Assembly (NCBI RefSeq): GCF_042654585.1
Contig: NZ_JBHSGR010000016.1
Coordinates: 56,961-120,960 of the forward strand
DNA length: 64,000 nucleotides
Direction of reading: 5' to 3'
From: Geodermatophilus arenarius
GTDB taxonomy: Bacteria; Actinomycetota; Actinomycetes; Mycobacteriales; Geodermatophilaceae
Part shown: piece after piece, positions 41,384 through 48,877 of the stretch
How positions within the stretch are numbered: position 1 is the stretch's first letter
Layout of the letters: each line of letters starts with the position of its first letter
Position numbers and translations under genes: made by a program
The notes under the pieces: model-generated
The model's database searches: none
The model's input: only the letters and a program-made list of their open reading frames with translations
Told to the model about the DNA's origin: nothing

Positions 41384-41977
41384 GTGACCTCGGACGCCGT
41401 GCACCTCCCCGTGTCCGCAGCGACCCCGGAGGAGCCGCCCGCCGACCGGCCCTCCGTCGTGCTCGCCCGGACCGGCCGCGGCTGGAGCGTCCTGTCCCCC
41501 GGCCGCGCCGACGACGTCGCCGACCTGCTGGAGGGGCTGTCGCTGGCCGACCTCGTCGCCGAGGAGCTCGACGGCCCGGCCGATCCCGACCGCGCGACGC
41601 GCCGCGCCGCGCGGGGGACGGCCGACGCCGGGCCGGACGGCGACCCCCGGGACGCCCGGATCGCCGCGCTCGAGCGGACCGTCGCCCAGCTGGAGCACGC
41701 GCTGGCCTCCCGGGTCGCCACCGAGCGGGCCATCGGCGTGCTCGCCGAGCGGCAGGGCACCACGCCGCGGGCGGCGTTCGAGGCGCTGCGCACCCAGGCC
41801 CGGTCGCTCGGGCGGCCGGTGCACGAGCTCGCCCGCGAGGTGCTCGAGCCCCTCGACGGGGCGCCCGCCGAGCCGGCCGCGGCCCTGCCGCCGGTCCCCC
41901 GCCGCCCGCCGGGCCGGCGGGTCCCGCACGCGCCGGGCCGCCCCGGCCCCGCCGTGCCCGCGGACGGCCGCCGCTGA
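41384..41977 (+). CDS. ANTAR-domain protein
   Basis: 197 aa. ANTAR domains bind paired hairpins in nascent RNA and prevent termination. The domain spans about residues 95-155: a coiled lead-in ARIAALERTVAQLEHALAS, then RVATERAIGVLAERQGTTPR and AAFEALRTQARSLGRPVHEL. The N-terminal 85 residues contain no recognised receiver or GAF sensor, only a short beta region, and the tail is Pro/Arg-rich. The stop shares CTGA with the next ORF. The RNA target is unknown. Confidence 0.85.
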   Translation: MTSDAVHLPVSAATPEEPPADRPSVVLARTGRGWSVLSPGRADDVADLLEGLSLADLVAEELDGPADPDRATRRAARGTADAGPDGDPRDARIAALERTVAQLEHALASRVATERAIGVLAERQGTTPRAAFEALRTQARSLGRPVHELAREVLEPLDGAPAEPAAALPPVPRRPPGRRVPHAPGRPGPAVPADGRR

Positions 41978-42624
41978 GCGGTCCGCAGCCGCTGACCCCG
42001 GGCGCGCTGGCCGGCCGGCTGGCCGCCGTCCTCGCCGACGTCGGACCGGAGCCGGGCGCGGCCGCCCTGCGCGTCGCCGTCGACGGGCCCGACGTCGCCG
42101 AGCCGGAGGGCCTGGCCCGGGCGGTCGCCGAGCGGCTGCCCGCGCTCGGCCGCCCGGCCGTCGTCGTCCCGGCCGCCGGGTTCCTCCGGCCGGCCTCCCT
42201 GCGGTTCGAGCACGGCCGCACCGATCCCGACGCCCGCTACACCGACTGGCTCGACGCCGGCGCGCTGGCCCGCGAGGTGCTCGACCGGGTGGGTCCCGGC
42301 GGGCCGGCCGAGTACCTGCCGGTCCTGTGGGACGTCGGCCGCGACCGCGCCGCGCGGGCCGGCTACCGCCCGATGCCGTCGCGCGGGGTGCTGCTGGTCC
42401 CCGGCCCGCTGCTGCAGGGCGTGGGGCTCGCCTTCGACGTCGTCGTGCACCTGCGGGTGGCGCCGGCCGCGCGCAGGCGGCGCTTCCCCGCGGAGCAGGC
42501 GTGGGAGCTGCCCGCCTTCGACCGCTACGACGACGAGGTCGACCCCATGCTGCTCGCCGACGCCGTGGTGCTGGCCGACCGCCCCGAGCACCCCGCGCTG
42601 GTCCTGCAGGGCCGCTTCGCCTGA
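41974..42624 (+). CDS. Uridine kinase-like protein lacking the P-loop
   Basis: 216 aa if it starts at CTG-AGC 41974; no ATG/GTG/TTG occurs in frame before GTG 42277, which would remove half of the domain. It aligns by eye with actinobacterial uridine-kinase-like P-loop proteins: LRVAVDGPDVAEPEGLARAV, RFEHGRTDPDARYTDWLDAG, LDRVGPGGPAEYLPVLWDVG, GVLLVPGPLLQGVGLAFDVV, VHLRVAPAARRRRF. Where these have GxxGxGKT it reads DGPDVAEPEG, without the lysine, so ATP binding of the usual kind is unlikely. Coupled to the ANTAR gene and probably noncatalytic. Confidence 0.68.
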   Translation: MSGPQPLTPGALAGRLAAVLADVGPEPGAAALRVAVDGPDVAEPEGLARAVAERLPALGRPAVVVPAAGFLRPASLRFEHGRTDPDARYTDWLDAGALAREVLDRVGPGGPAEYLPVLWDVGRDRAARAGYRPMPSRGVLLVPGPLLQGVGLAFDVVVHLRVAPAARRRRFPAEQAWELPAFDRYDDEVDPMLLADAVVLADRPEHPALVLQGRFA

Positions 42625-42625
42625 C

Positions 42626-43594
42626 TCAGTCGAGCTCCCCGGCCACCCAGCGGTCGATGATGTGCCGGGCGATCGAGACCGGCGGCGGCAGCGCGGCGGG
42701 CCCGCGGCCCGAGCGCAGCTCCTCGCGGGTCCACCAGCGGGCCTCCTCGATCTCGGTCGGGTCCAGCCGCAGCTCCAGGTCCCCCTCGGCGCGCGCCACG
42801 AAGCCGAGCATCAGCGACTGCGGGAACGGCCAGGGCTGGCTGCTCACGTAGCGGACGTCGGTGACCGCCAGCCCGACCTCCTCGGCGACCTCGCGGGCCA
42901 CCGCGCCCTCGGCGGACTCCCCCGGCTCGACGAACCCGGCGAGGATCGAGAACCGCCCGGGCGGCCACACCGCCTGCCGGCCCAGCACGCAGCGGTCGCC
43001 GCCGTCGTGGACCAGCATGATCACCGCGGGGTCGGTGCGGGGGAACAGCTCGGTGCCGGTGACCGGGTCGCGCTGCACCCAGCCGGCCCGCTCGATCGTC
43101 GTCGCGGCACCGGACAGCGGGCTGAACCGGGCCCGCTCGTGCCACTCCAGGATGCCGACGGCCTCGGCGAGCAGGCCGGCGTCGAGGTCGCCGAGGTCGG
43201 CGCCCACCTCGCGCAGCCCGGTCCACACGTCCACCGGGCGGCCGTTGACCGTCAGCGCCCGCTCGCCGCGGACCGCCGCGTAGGGGACGCCGCCGGCCTC
43301 GCCGAGGTACACCGCGCCCGCCGGCAGGGCCGGCTGCTCGTCCCACACCAGCTCGGGGCCGCCGTCGGTCTCGCGCACCGGGACGGCGCGGCGCTCGTCG
43401 ACGGTGAGCACCCGCACCGGCCGCCCGCGGGTGGGGTCCTCCAGCGACCGGCCGAGGTGGTCGCGGTCGTGCGCCGAGCGGGACAGCACCGGCACCGTGC
43501 CCGTCGTGTCGGGCGTGCCGGCCGGCCAGAACCCGCGCACGGCCTCCGGCGAGGCGACGTCGTCGGGCGTGCTGCCGCCCGGCGGGACGCTCAC
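42626..43594 (-). CDS. nudC: NudC-type NAD(+)/NADH pyrophosphatase without zinc-ribbon cysteines
   Basis: 322-aa Nudix hydrolase that cleaves NAD(H) and can decap NAD-RNA in characterised members. The Nudix box GFVEPGESAEGAVAREVAEEVGL pattern is intact near residues 210-232 (shown here only by its key G, E, RE, EE and G positions), and SSQPWPFPQSLMLGFVA is the NADH-specific SQPWPFPxS motif. In the central linker, other NudC proteins have four zinc cysteines. This one reads ARFSPLSGAATTIERAGWVQ then RDPVTGTELFPRTDPAVIML with none. GTG 43594 overlaps the upstream M16 stop by 4 bp. Homologue of Rv3199c. Confidence 0.92.
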   Translation of the reverse strand: MSVPPGGSTPDDVASPEAVRGFWPAGTPDTTGTVPVLSRSAHDRDHLGRSLEDPTRGRPVRVLTVDERRAVPVRETDGGPELVWDEQPALPAGAVYLGEAGGVPYAAVRGERALTVNGRPVDVWTGLREVGADLGDLDAGLLAEAVGILEWHERARFSPLSGAATTIERAGWVQRDPVTGTELFPRTDPAVIMLVHDGGDRCVLGRQAVWPPGRFSILAGFVEPGESAEGAVAREVAEEVGLAVTDVRYVSSQPWPFPQSLMLGFVARAEGDLELRLDPTEIEEARWWTREELRSGRGPAALPPPVSIARHIIDRWVAGELD

Positions 43595-44970
43595 GCCGGG
43601 TCCGGCGCGGCGGCGGCGCTGGCGGTGACGTCGACCGGGCCGAGGGCCCGCAGCGCGTCGGTGACCCGCTCGGCGTCCCCGACGACGACGGCGGTCAGCG
43701 CGGCCGGCGCCAGGTGACGGCGGGAGGCCTCCTGCACCTGCTCGACGGTGACCTCGGCCAGCGCCCGCTGGTGCTCGGCCAGCCACTCCGCGGACAGACC
43801 CGACCCGGCCAGCGCGGACAGCGTGCCGGCCAGCCCGGCGTGCGTGGCGGTCGACAGCGCCATGCTGCCGAGCACGTAGCGGCGGGCGGCGTCCAGCTCG
43901 GCCTCGGTGACCGGCGCCAGCGCCATCCGGCCCAGCTCCGCCCACGTCTCGAGGAACGCGGCGCCGGTGACCTCGGTGGCGACGTCGGCCTCGACGAGGA
44001 ACGACGAGGCCGCGGCCAGGTGGTCGACGGCGCTGCGCGGGCTGTACGAGTAGCCGCGCCGCTCCCGGATGTTCTCGACCAGCCGCGAGGAGAAGTAGCC
44101 GCCGAACACCGTGCTCGCCAGCCGGACGGCGGGCAGGTCGGGGTCGGTGCGGCCGGGCGCCGGCCCGCCGAGGCGGATGTTGGACTGCACCGCGCCCGGC
44201 CGGTCGACCACCTCGAGGTGGCCCGGGGCGAGCGTCGGGGCGGGCTTGGCGCCGGCCGCGGTGCCCTCCCCCGTCCAGCCGCCGAGCGCCTCGGCGACGG
44301 CGTCGGTGGCCGCGGCGACGTCGAGGTCGCCGACGAGCACCAGCGTGCTGCCGGCGGGCAGCAGCCGCTCGCGGTGCAGCTTGCGCAGGGCGGGGGCGGT
44401 CACCTTGCCGACCAGCTCGGGCGCGGGGAGCTGCGCGGCGTAGGGGTGGGTGCCGTAGCGGCGGGCGGCCAGCGCGGTGCGGGCGATGACGCCGGGCTGG
44501 GAGCGGGCGATGGCGATCCGCTCGGCCACCCGGTCGCGCTCGGCCTCGACCTGGTCGCCCGGGTAGGCGGCGTCGATGAGCACCTCGGCGAGCACGCCGA
44601 GGACCGGGGCCAGCCCCTCGGACAGCAGCGTGGTGGAGAACAGCAGCCGGTCGGGGTCGGCGGCCACGGTCAGCTCGGCGCCGTGGCCCTGCAGCGCCTC
44701 GGCGACGGCGGTGGCGTCGCGCCGCCCGGTGCCGAGCAGCACCGCGCCGGAGAGCACCGAGGACCGGGCGGCGTGCTGGAGGGCGCCGCGCGGGGATGTC
44801 GCGGCGAACGGCACGCGCAGCCGCAGCTCGACCAGCGGCACGCCGGGCCGCGGCACGACGACGACGGCAAGCCCGTTGGGCAGCGTCGTCGTCGCGACCT
44901 CGGGGACCGGCTGCGGGCGCGGCTCGCCCAGCGGCGGGATCAGGCCCAGGTCGAGGACGGGGGCGCTCAT
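43591..44970 (-). CDS. M16 peptidase family protein, noncatalytic partner
   Basis: 459 aa with M16 architecture: N-terminal half from TTLPNGLAVVVVPRPGVPLV, then AATSPRGALQHAARS at the position of the zinc motif, which is absent (no HxxEH). The C-terminal half carries the substrate-binding R/Y pair in FSSRLVENIRERRGYSYS near residue 330. This is the inactive-subunit type (as in PqqG or the second mitochondrial processing-peptidase subunit). Its ATG and stop overlap both neighbours by 4 bp, so it should be made 1:1 with the catalytic subunit. Confidence 0.9.
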   Translation of the reverse strand: MSAPVLDLGLIPPLGEPRPQPVPEVATTTLPNGLAVVVVPRPGVPLVELRLRVPFAATSPRGALQHAARSSVLSGAVLLGTGRRDATAVAEALQGHGAELTVAADPDRLLFSTTLLSEGLAPVLGVLAEVLIDAAYPGDQVEAERDRVAERIAIARSQPGVIARTALAARRYGTHPYAAQLPAPELVGKVTAPALRKLHRERLLPAGSTLVLVGDLDVAAATDAVAEALGGWTGEGTAAGAKPAPTLAPGHLEVVDRPGAVQSNIRLGGPAPGRTDPDLPAVRLASTVFGGYFSSRLVENIRERRGYSYSPRSAVDHLAAASSFLVEADVATEVTGAAFLETWAELGRMALAPVTEAELDAARRYVLGSMALSTATHAGLAGTLSALAGSGLSAEWLAEHQRALAEVTVEQVQEASRRHLAPAALTAVVVGDAERVTDALRALGPVDVTASAAAAPDPA

Positions 44971-46277
44971 CGGGCTCCTCCGGTGGCGCGCAGCTCGAGG
45001 ATCGCGGCGGTGCCGGGATCGAGTCCCTTGGCGGCGACCTGCACCGCGTCGGGGGTGACCGCGGCCAGCCGGGCGGCGAGCTCCCCGGCCAGCTCGGCGC
45101 GGCCGTGGACGAGCTCGGCGCCGGCGAAGGCCAGCGTGCGGCCGAGCACCGAGTCGGCCTGGCGCAGCAGCTGCGCGCTGGTGCGGGCCTGCACCCGGGC
45201 CAGCTCCTCGGCGCTCACGCCGTCGGTGGCGACCCGGCCGATCTCCTCGTGCACCGCGGCCAGGACGTCCTCCACCGGGACGGCGGCCGGGTGGTGCACC
45301 TGGGTGGTGAGCAGCGTGGCGTCGCGGACGTCGAAGGGGTCGCCGAACAGGCCCACGTAGCTGCTCTGCGCCACGGCCAGGCGGTCGTCGTGCACCAGCC
45401 GGCGCTCCAGCCGGGAGGCGTCGCCCTCGCTGAGCAGCTCGGCGAGCAGCACGGTGCCCAGGTAGGTGTCGAGGTCGCCGACCGGGTCGGGCACCCGCCA
45501 GCCCAGGGCGACGGCGGGCGCGGGGGCCAGCCGGTCCTCGACGACGTCGCGGCGCACCGTCGTCGGCGAGGGCTCGCCGGTGTAGGGGGTGGGCGGCACC
45601 TCGCGGGCCTCCACCGGGCCGAACCAGCGGCGGACCAGCCGCTCGGTCTCGCCGACGTCGAGGTCCCCGCCGATGCACAGCACCGCGTTGCCCGGCGCGT
45701 AGTAGCGGGAGAAGAAGTCCTCGGCGTCGGCGACCGTGGAGCTCTCCAGGTCGACGAAGGAGCCGTAGCCGTCGTGGGTGTTGGCGAAGCTCTCGAACGC
45801 GATCTGCGGCAGCTGCAGCCACGGGAAGGCGCCGTAGGGCCGGTTGAGCACGTTGACCCGGATCTCCTCCTTGACCACGTCGATCTGGTTGCGGAGGTTC
45901 TCCTCGGTGATGGCCGGGGCGGCCATCCGGTCGGCCTCGAGGAACAGCGCGCGCTCGAGCGCCTCGGCGGGCAGCGCCTCGTAGTAGTTCGTGTAGTCCT
46001 GGTGGGTCGAGCCGTTGAACGTGCCGCCGGCGGCCTGCACCAGGCGGGCGTGCTCCATCTTCGGCACGTGTGCCGAGCCCTGGAACATGACGTGCTCGAA
46101 GAGGTGGGCGAAGCCGGTGCGGCCCTCCGGCTCGTTGCGCATGCCCACGTCGTAGAAGACGGTCACGGCCACGACCGGCACGCTGCGGTCGGGCGCGAGG
46201 ACCACTCGCAGCCCGTTGTCGAGCGTGAAGCGCTCCACCGGGTGCCGCAGTGTCAGGTCGGCTCCCGCTGCTGTCAC
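44967..46277 (-). CDS. M16 zinc peptidase, catalytic subunit
   Basis: 436-aa inverzincin. The HxxEH motif GFAHLFEHVMFQGS lies near residues 56-69, with the downstream glutamate in IDVVKEEIRVNVLNRPYG near 135-140. The N-terminal FTLDNGLRVVLAPDRSVPVV is family-typical. No signal peptide, so cytosolic. GTG 46277 has a TACTGT -10 ending 6 nt upstream. First gene of a coupled trio with the noncatalytic M16 protein and nudC. Confidence 0.93.
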   Translation of the reverse strand: MTAAGADLTLRHPVERFTLDNGLRVVLAPDRSVPVVAVTVFYDVGMRNEPEGRTGFAHLFEHVMFQGSAHVPKMEHARLVQAAGGTFNGSTHQDYTNYYEALPAEALERALFLEADRMAAPAITEENLRNQIDVVKEEIRVNVLNRPYGAFPWLQLPQIAFESFANTHDGYGSFVDLESSTVADAEDFFSRYYAPGNAVLCIGGDLDVGETERLVRRWFGPVEAREVPPTPYTGEPSPTTVRRDVVEDRLAPAPAVALGWRVPDPVGDLDTYLGTVLLAELLSEGDASRLERRLVHDDRLAVAQSSYVGLFGDPFDVRDATLLTTQVHHPAAVPVEDVLAAVHEEIGRVATDGVSAEELARVQARTSAQLLRQADSVLGRTLAFAGAELVHGRAELAGELAARLAAVTPDAVQVAAKGLDPGTAAILELRATGGAR

Positions 46278-46283
46278 GGACCG

Positions 46284-46289
46284 ACAGTA
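46284..46289 (-). promoter_or_regulatory. -10 element (TACTGT) of the M16-M16-nudC operon
   Basis: TACTGT ends 6 nt before GTG 46277 on the minus strand with no Shine-Dalgarno; leaderless type. Confidence 0.55.
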
Positions 46290-46318
46290 ACCACGCGGGA
46301 CGACGCCGCGCCGGGCGC

Positions 46319-47215
46319 CTACAGCACGTCGATGTCGGCGACGACCCGGTCGATGGTCCCGTAGAGCTCGGCGTGCGTGTTGGGGATCGAGACGTAGAGC
46401 AGCGCGGGGTCGGGCCGGCCGACGTCGACGACCAGCAGCGCCGCCCGCTCACCGGTGGAGTCGTAGCCCTCGACGTCCCAGGTGAGCTGGAACTCGACCA
46501 GGTGCGCCGCGTGGCCGTCGACGGTCAGCGCCTCGTCGCGCAGCACCTCCCGCTCGTTCGGGTACGGGTAGTAGGCCGCGCGCACGCTGTCGGCCAGCGC
46601 CGTCACCGTCGCCTGCTCGCTGCCCGGGCCGGTCCAGCCGTAGCCGTCGGAGACCGGTCCCGACGTGCACTGGGCGATGAAGTTGCCGCCGTCGGGGGTC
46701 TGCTCCTGGGTGATGAAGTACTGCCCGGCGATGGTGCGGGTCTCGGGCATGGAGCCGAGGTCGTACTCGTACCAGCCGTTGCCGAGGAAGGGGTAGGAGA
46801 TGCCCGCCTCCTCGTCGATGATCCGCACGGTGCCCGGCGGGAACGTCGGGCCGGCCGGCGGGGAGCCGGCGACCGGCGGGTCGGTCTCGGTGCCCTGCCC
46901 GGTGGCGCTGCCCCCGGACAGGCCGACGACCAGCGCGACGACGACCACGGCGACGACGGCCAGCAGCGATCCCCCGACCCACCAGGCCGTGCGGGGCCGC
47001 CGGGCCGGCTCCGACGACGGGCCCGGCGGCCAGGACCCGCCGTCCCGGGGCGACGGGGGCGCGGCCATCGGCGGCGCCTGGACGGCGACCCCGGGTCCGG
47101 CCGGCGTCGTGACGTCGGACCACGTCTCCCCGTTCCACCAGCGCACCACCCCGGGAGCGCCGTCGGGGTCGGGGTACCACCCCGCGGGTGCGCGCGTCAG
47201 CCCAGGTCCGGTCAC
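46319..47215 (-). CDS. DUF2510-containing membrane-anchored protein
   Basis: 298 aa. The N-terminal DUF2510 module (APAGWYPDPDGAPGVVRWWN, then GETWSDVTTPAG) covers residues about 9-38. A Pro-rich linker is followed by one transmembrane helix (WWVGGSLLAVVAVVVVALVV, about 78-98) and an outside domain of about 180 residues with no named family (ISYPFLGNGWYEYDLGSMPE). Likely type II topology. GTG 47215 has a leaderless -10. It lies 40 bp upstream of the M16 operon. Confidence 0.85.
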   Translation of the reverse strand: MTGPGLTRAPAGWYPDPDGAPGVVRWWNGETWSDVTTPAGPGVAVQAPPMAAPPSPRDGGSWPPGPSSEPARRPRTAWWVGGSLLAVVAVVVVALVVGLSGGSATGQGTETDPPVAGSPPAGPTFPPGTVRIIDEEAGISYPFLGNGWYEYDLGSMPETRTIAGQYFITQEQTPDGGNFIAQCTSGPVSDGYGWTGPGSEQATVTALADSVRAAYYPYPNEREVLRDEALTVDGHAAHLVEFQLTWDVEGYDSTGERAALLVVDVGRPDPALLYVSIPNTHAELYGTIDRVVADIDVL

Positions 47216-47222
47216 GGGGGGC

Positions 47223-47228
47223 AGCGTA
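47223..47228 (-). promoter_or_regulatory. -10 element (TACGCT) of the DUF2510 gene
   Basis: TACGCT ends 7 nt before GTG 47215 on the minus strand; no Shine-Dalgarno; leaderless type. Confidence 0.5.
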
Positions 47229-47269
47229 GGGCGGGAGGCGCGCCGTCCCGGGCTGCCGCGGCGTGCAGG

Positions 47270-48877
47270 TCAGTCGTGGCCGCGGTCGGCGCCGTCGTCC
47301 CACCAGCCGCGCAGGGTGGAGAGGCCGTCCACGCCGCCGCCGCGCAGCTCGGCCACGGCGTAGGTCCCGAGGTCGTCCCACGTCCAGGCGAACACGGTGT
47401 CGCCCTCGTCGTCCACCCAGCAGGCCGCCCGGCCGACCTCGGTGCCGTCGTCGTCGAGGACGGGGAACCAGCCGGTGGGCCCGGGGGCGCCCTCGTACTC
47501 CGGTCCGCAGTCGAAGCGGTCGTCGAGCCGGTCGAGCCCCCGGGTGTCGGCGGCGAGGGCCCGCGCGGCGCCGTCGCCGTCGTGCGCCGCGTAGGTGACC
47601 GCGGACGGCCCGTCCTCCTCCGGGTCGCCCGGGCAGCTGAGCTCCCGGAGGACGCCGTCGGCGGGCTCCTCCGCGGTGCACGCCGCGGGGTCGGTGCCCG
47701 CCGCCAGTGCGGTGGCGACCAGCCGCTGGCCGGCCGCCCGGGCGTCCTCGCGGGCGTCGTCGAGCCGGAGGACCACCGCGACCAGCGCCCCGGCGAGCGC
47801 CAGAGCGAGGAGCGCGCCGAGCCCGGCGAGCACCCACGGCAGGCGGGCGGGCCGCCGCGGGACCGGTGGGCGCGGCCCGACGGGAGTGGGCGGCGCGGCC
47901 GGGTGGCCCGTCTCCTGCTGCCGGGTGACCGCGCGGGCCGGGGCGCCGTCGGCGGCCGGGCCCACCGCCGTCCCGGCGTCGCTCCCGGGGACGGGGACGC
48001 CGCTCTCGGCCAGCGCGGCGCGCGCGGCGGCGGCCATGGCCCCGGCCGTGGGCCAGCGCCGGTCGCGGTCCTTGGCCAGGCCCCGCAGGACCACCGCGTC
48101 CAGCGCCGGCGGGACGCCCGGGGCCAGGGACGACGGCGGGGGCGGCGGCTCGTGGACGTGCGCGGCCATCAGCGCCACCGGGTCGTCACCGGCGAACGGC
48201 CGCCTCCCGGTGAGCGCCTCGAACAGCACGCACGCCAGCGAGTAGACGTCGGCACGGGCGTCGAGCGGGCCGGAGCCGAACCGCTCGGGCGCCATGTACT
48301 CGGTGCTGCCCACGGCCATGCCGGTGCCGGTCAGCGCCGGGCCGGTGGCGTCGGCCGAGGTGCGGGCGATGCCGAAGTCGGCGAGGTAGCAGAAGTCCTC
48401 ACCGGGCGCCGACGCCGCCAGGTCGCCGCCGTCGGCGCGGGCGACCAGCAGCACGTTGGAGGGCTTGACGTCGCGGTGCACCAGGCCGCCGGCGTGCGCG
48501 GCGTCGAGCGCGCGGGCCACCTGGCCGACGACGTCGACCGCGCGGGCCGGGGACAGCCGCCCGGCGCGGCGCAGCAGCGAGGCGAGGTCCTCCCCCTCGA
48601 CCAGCCGCATGTCGAGGAACAGCTGGCCGTCGACCTCGCCGTACCGGTGGATGGGGACGACGTGCGGCTCGTTCAGCCGCGCGGCGATGCGGGCCTCGCG
48701 GCGGAACCGCTCGCGGTAGCTCTCGTCGGCGGCCCACTGCGGGTGCAGCACCTTGAGGGCGACGTCGCGCTCGTGCTCGCCGTCGTGGGCGCGCAGCACC
48801 TGGCCCATGCCGCCGCGGCCGAGCACGCCGAGCACCCGGTAGGGGCCGAAGCGCCCGCCGTCCGCCGGCGCGGTCAC
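47270..48877 (-). CDS. Membrane Ser/Thr protein kinase (PknB type, no PASTA)
   Basis: 535 aa. Kinase domain at residues about 10-275: GRGGMGQVLRAHD glycine loop, DVALKVLHP with the ATP lysine, LVHRDVKPSNVLLV catalytic loop, YLADFGIARTS in the DFG position, VGSTEYMAPERF activation-segment end. One transmembrane helix (LPWVLAGLGALLALALAGAL) near 345-365, then an outside domain of about 165 residues with cysteines that may form disulfides. No PASTA repeats, so the signal is not an obvious peptidoglycan ligand. GTG 48877 overlaps the M20 stop by 4 bp. Confidence 0.93.
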   Translation of the reverse strand: MTAPADGGRFGPYRVLGVLGRGGMGQVLRAHDGEHERDVALKVLHPQWAADESYRERFRREARIAARLNEPHVVPIHRYGEVDGQLFLDMRLVEGEDLASLLRRAGRLSPARAVDVVGQVARALDAAHAGGLVHRDVKPSNVLLVARADGGDLAASAPGEDFCYLADFGIARTSADATGPALTGTGMAVGSTEYMAPERFGSGPLDARADVYSLACVLFEALTGRRPFAGDDPVALMAAHVHEPPPPPSSLAPGVPPALDAVVLRGLAKDRDRRWPTAGAMAAAARAALAESGVPVPGSDAGTAVGPAADGAPARAVTRQQETGHPAAPPTPVGPRPPVPRRPARLPWVLAGLGALLALALAGALVAVVLRLDDAREDARAAGQRLVATALAAGTDPAACTAEEPADGVLRELSCPGDPEEDGPSAVTYAAHDGDGAARALAADTRGLDRLDDRFDCGPEYEGAPGPTGWFPVLDDDGTEVGRAACWVDDEGDTVFAWTWDDLGTYAVAELRGGGVDGLSTLRGWWDDGADRGHD

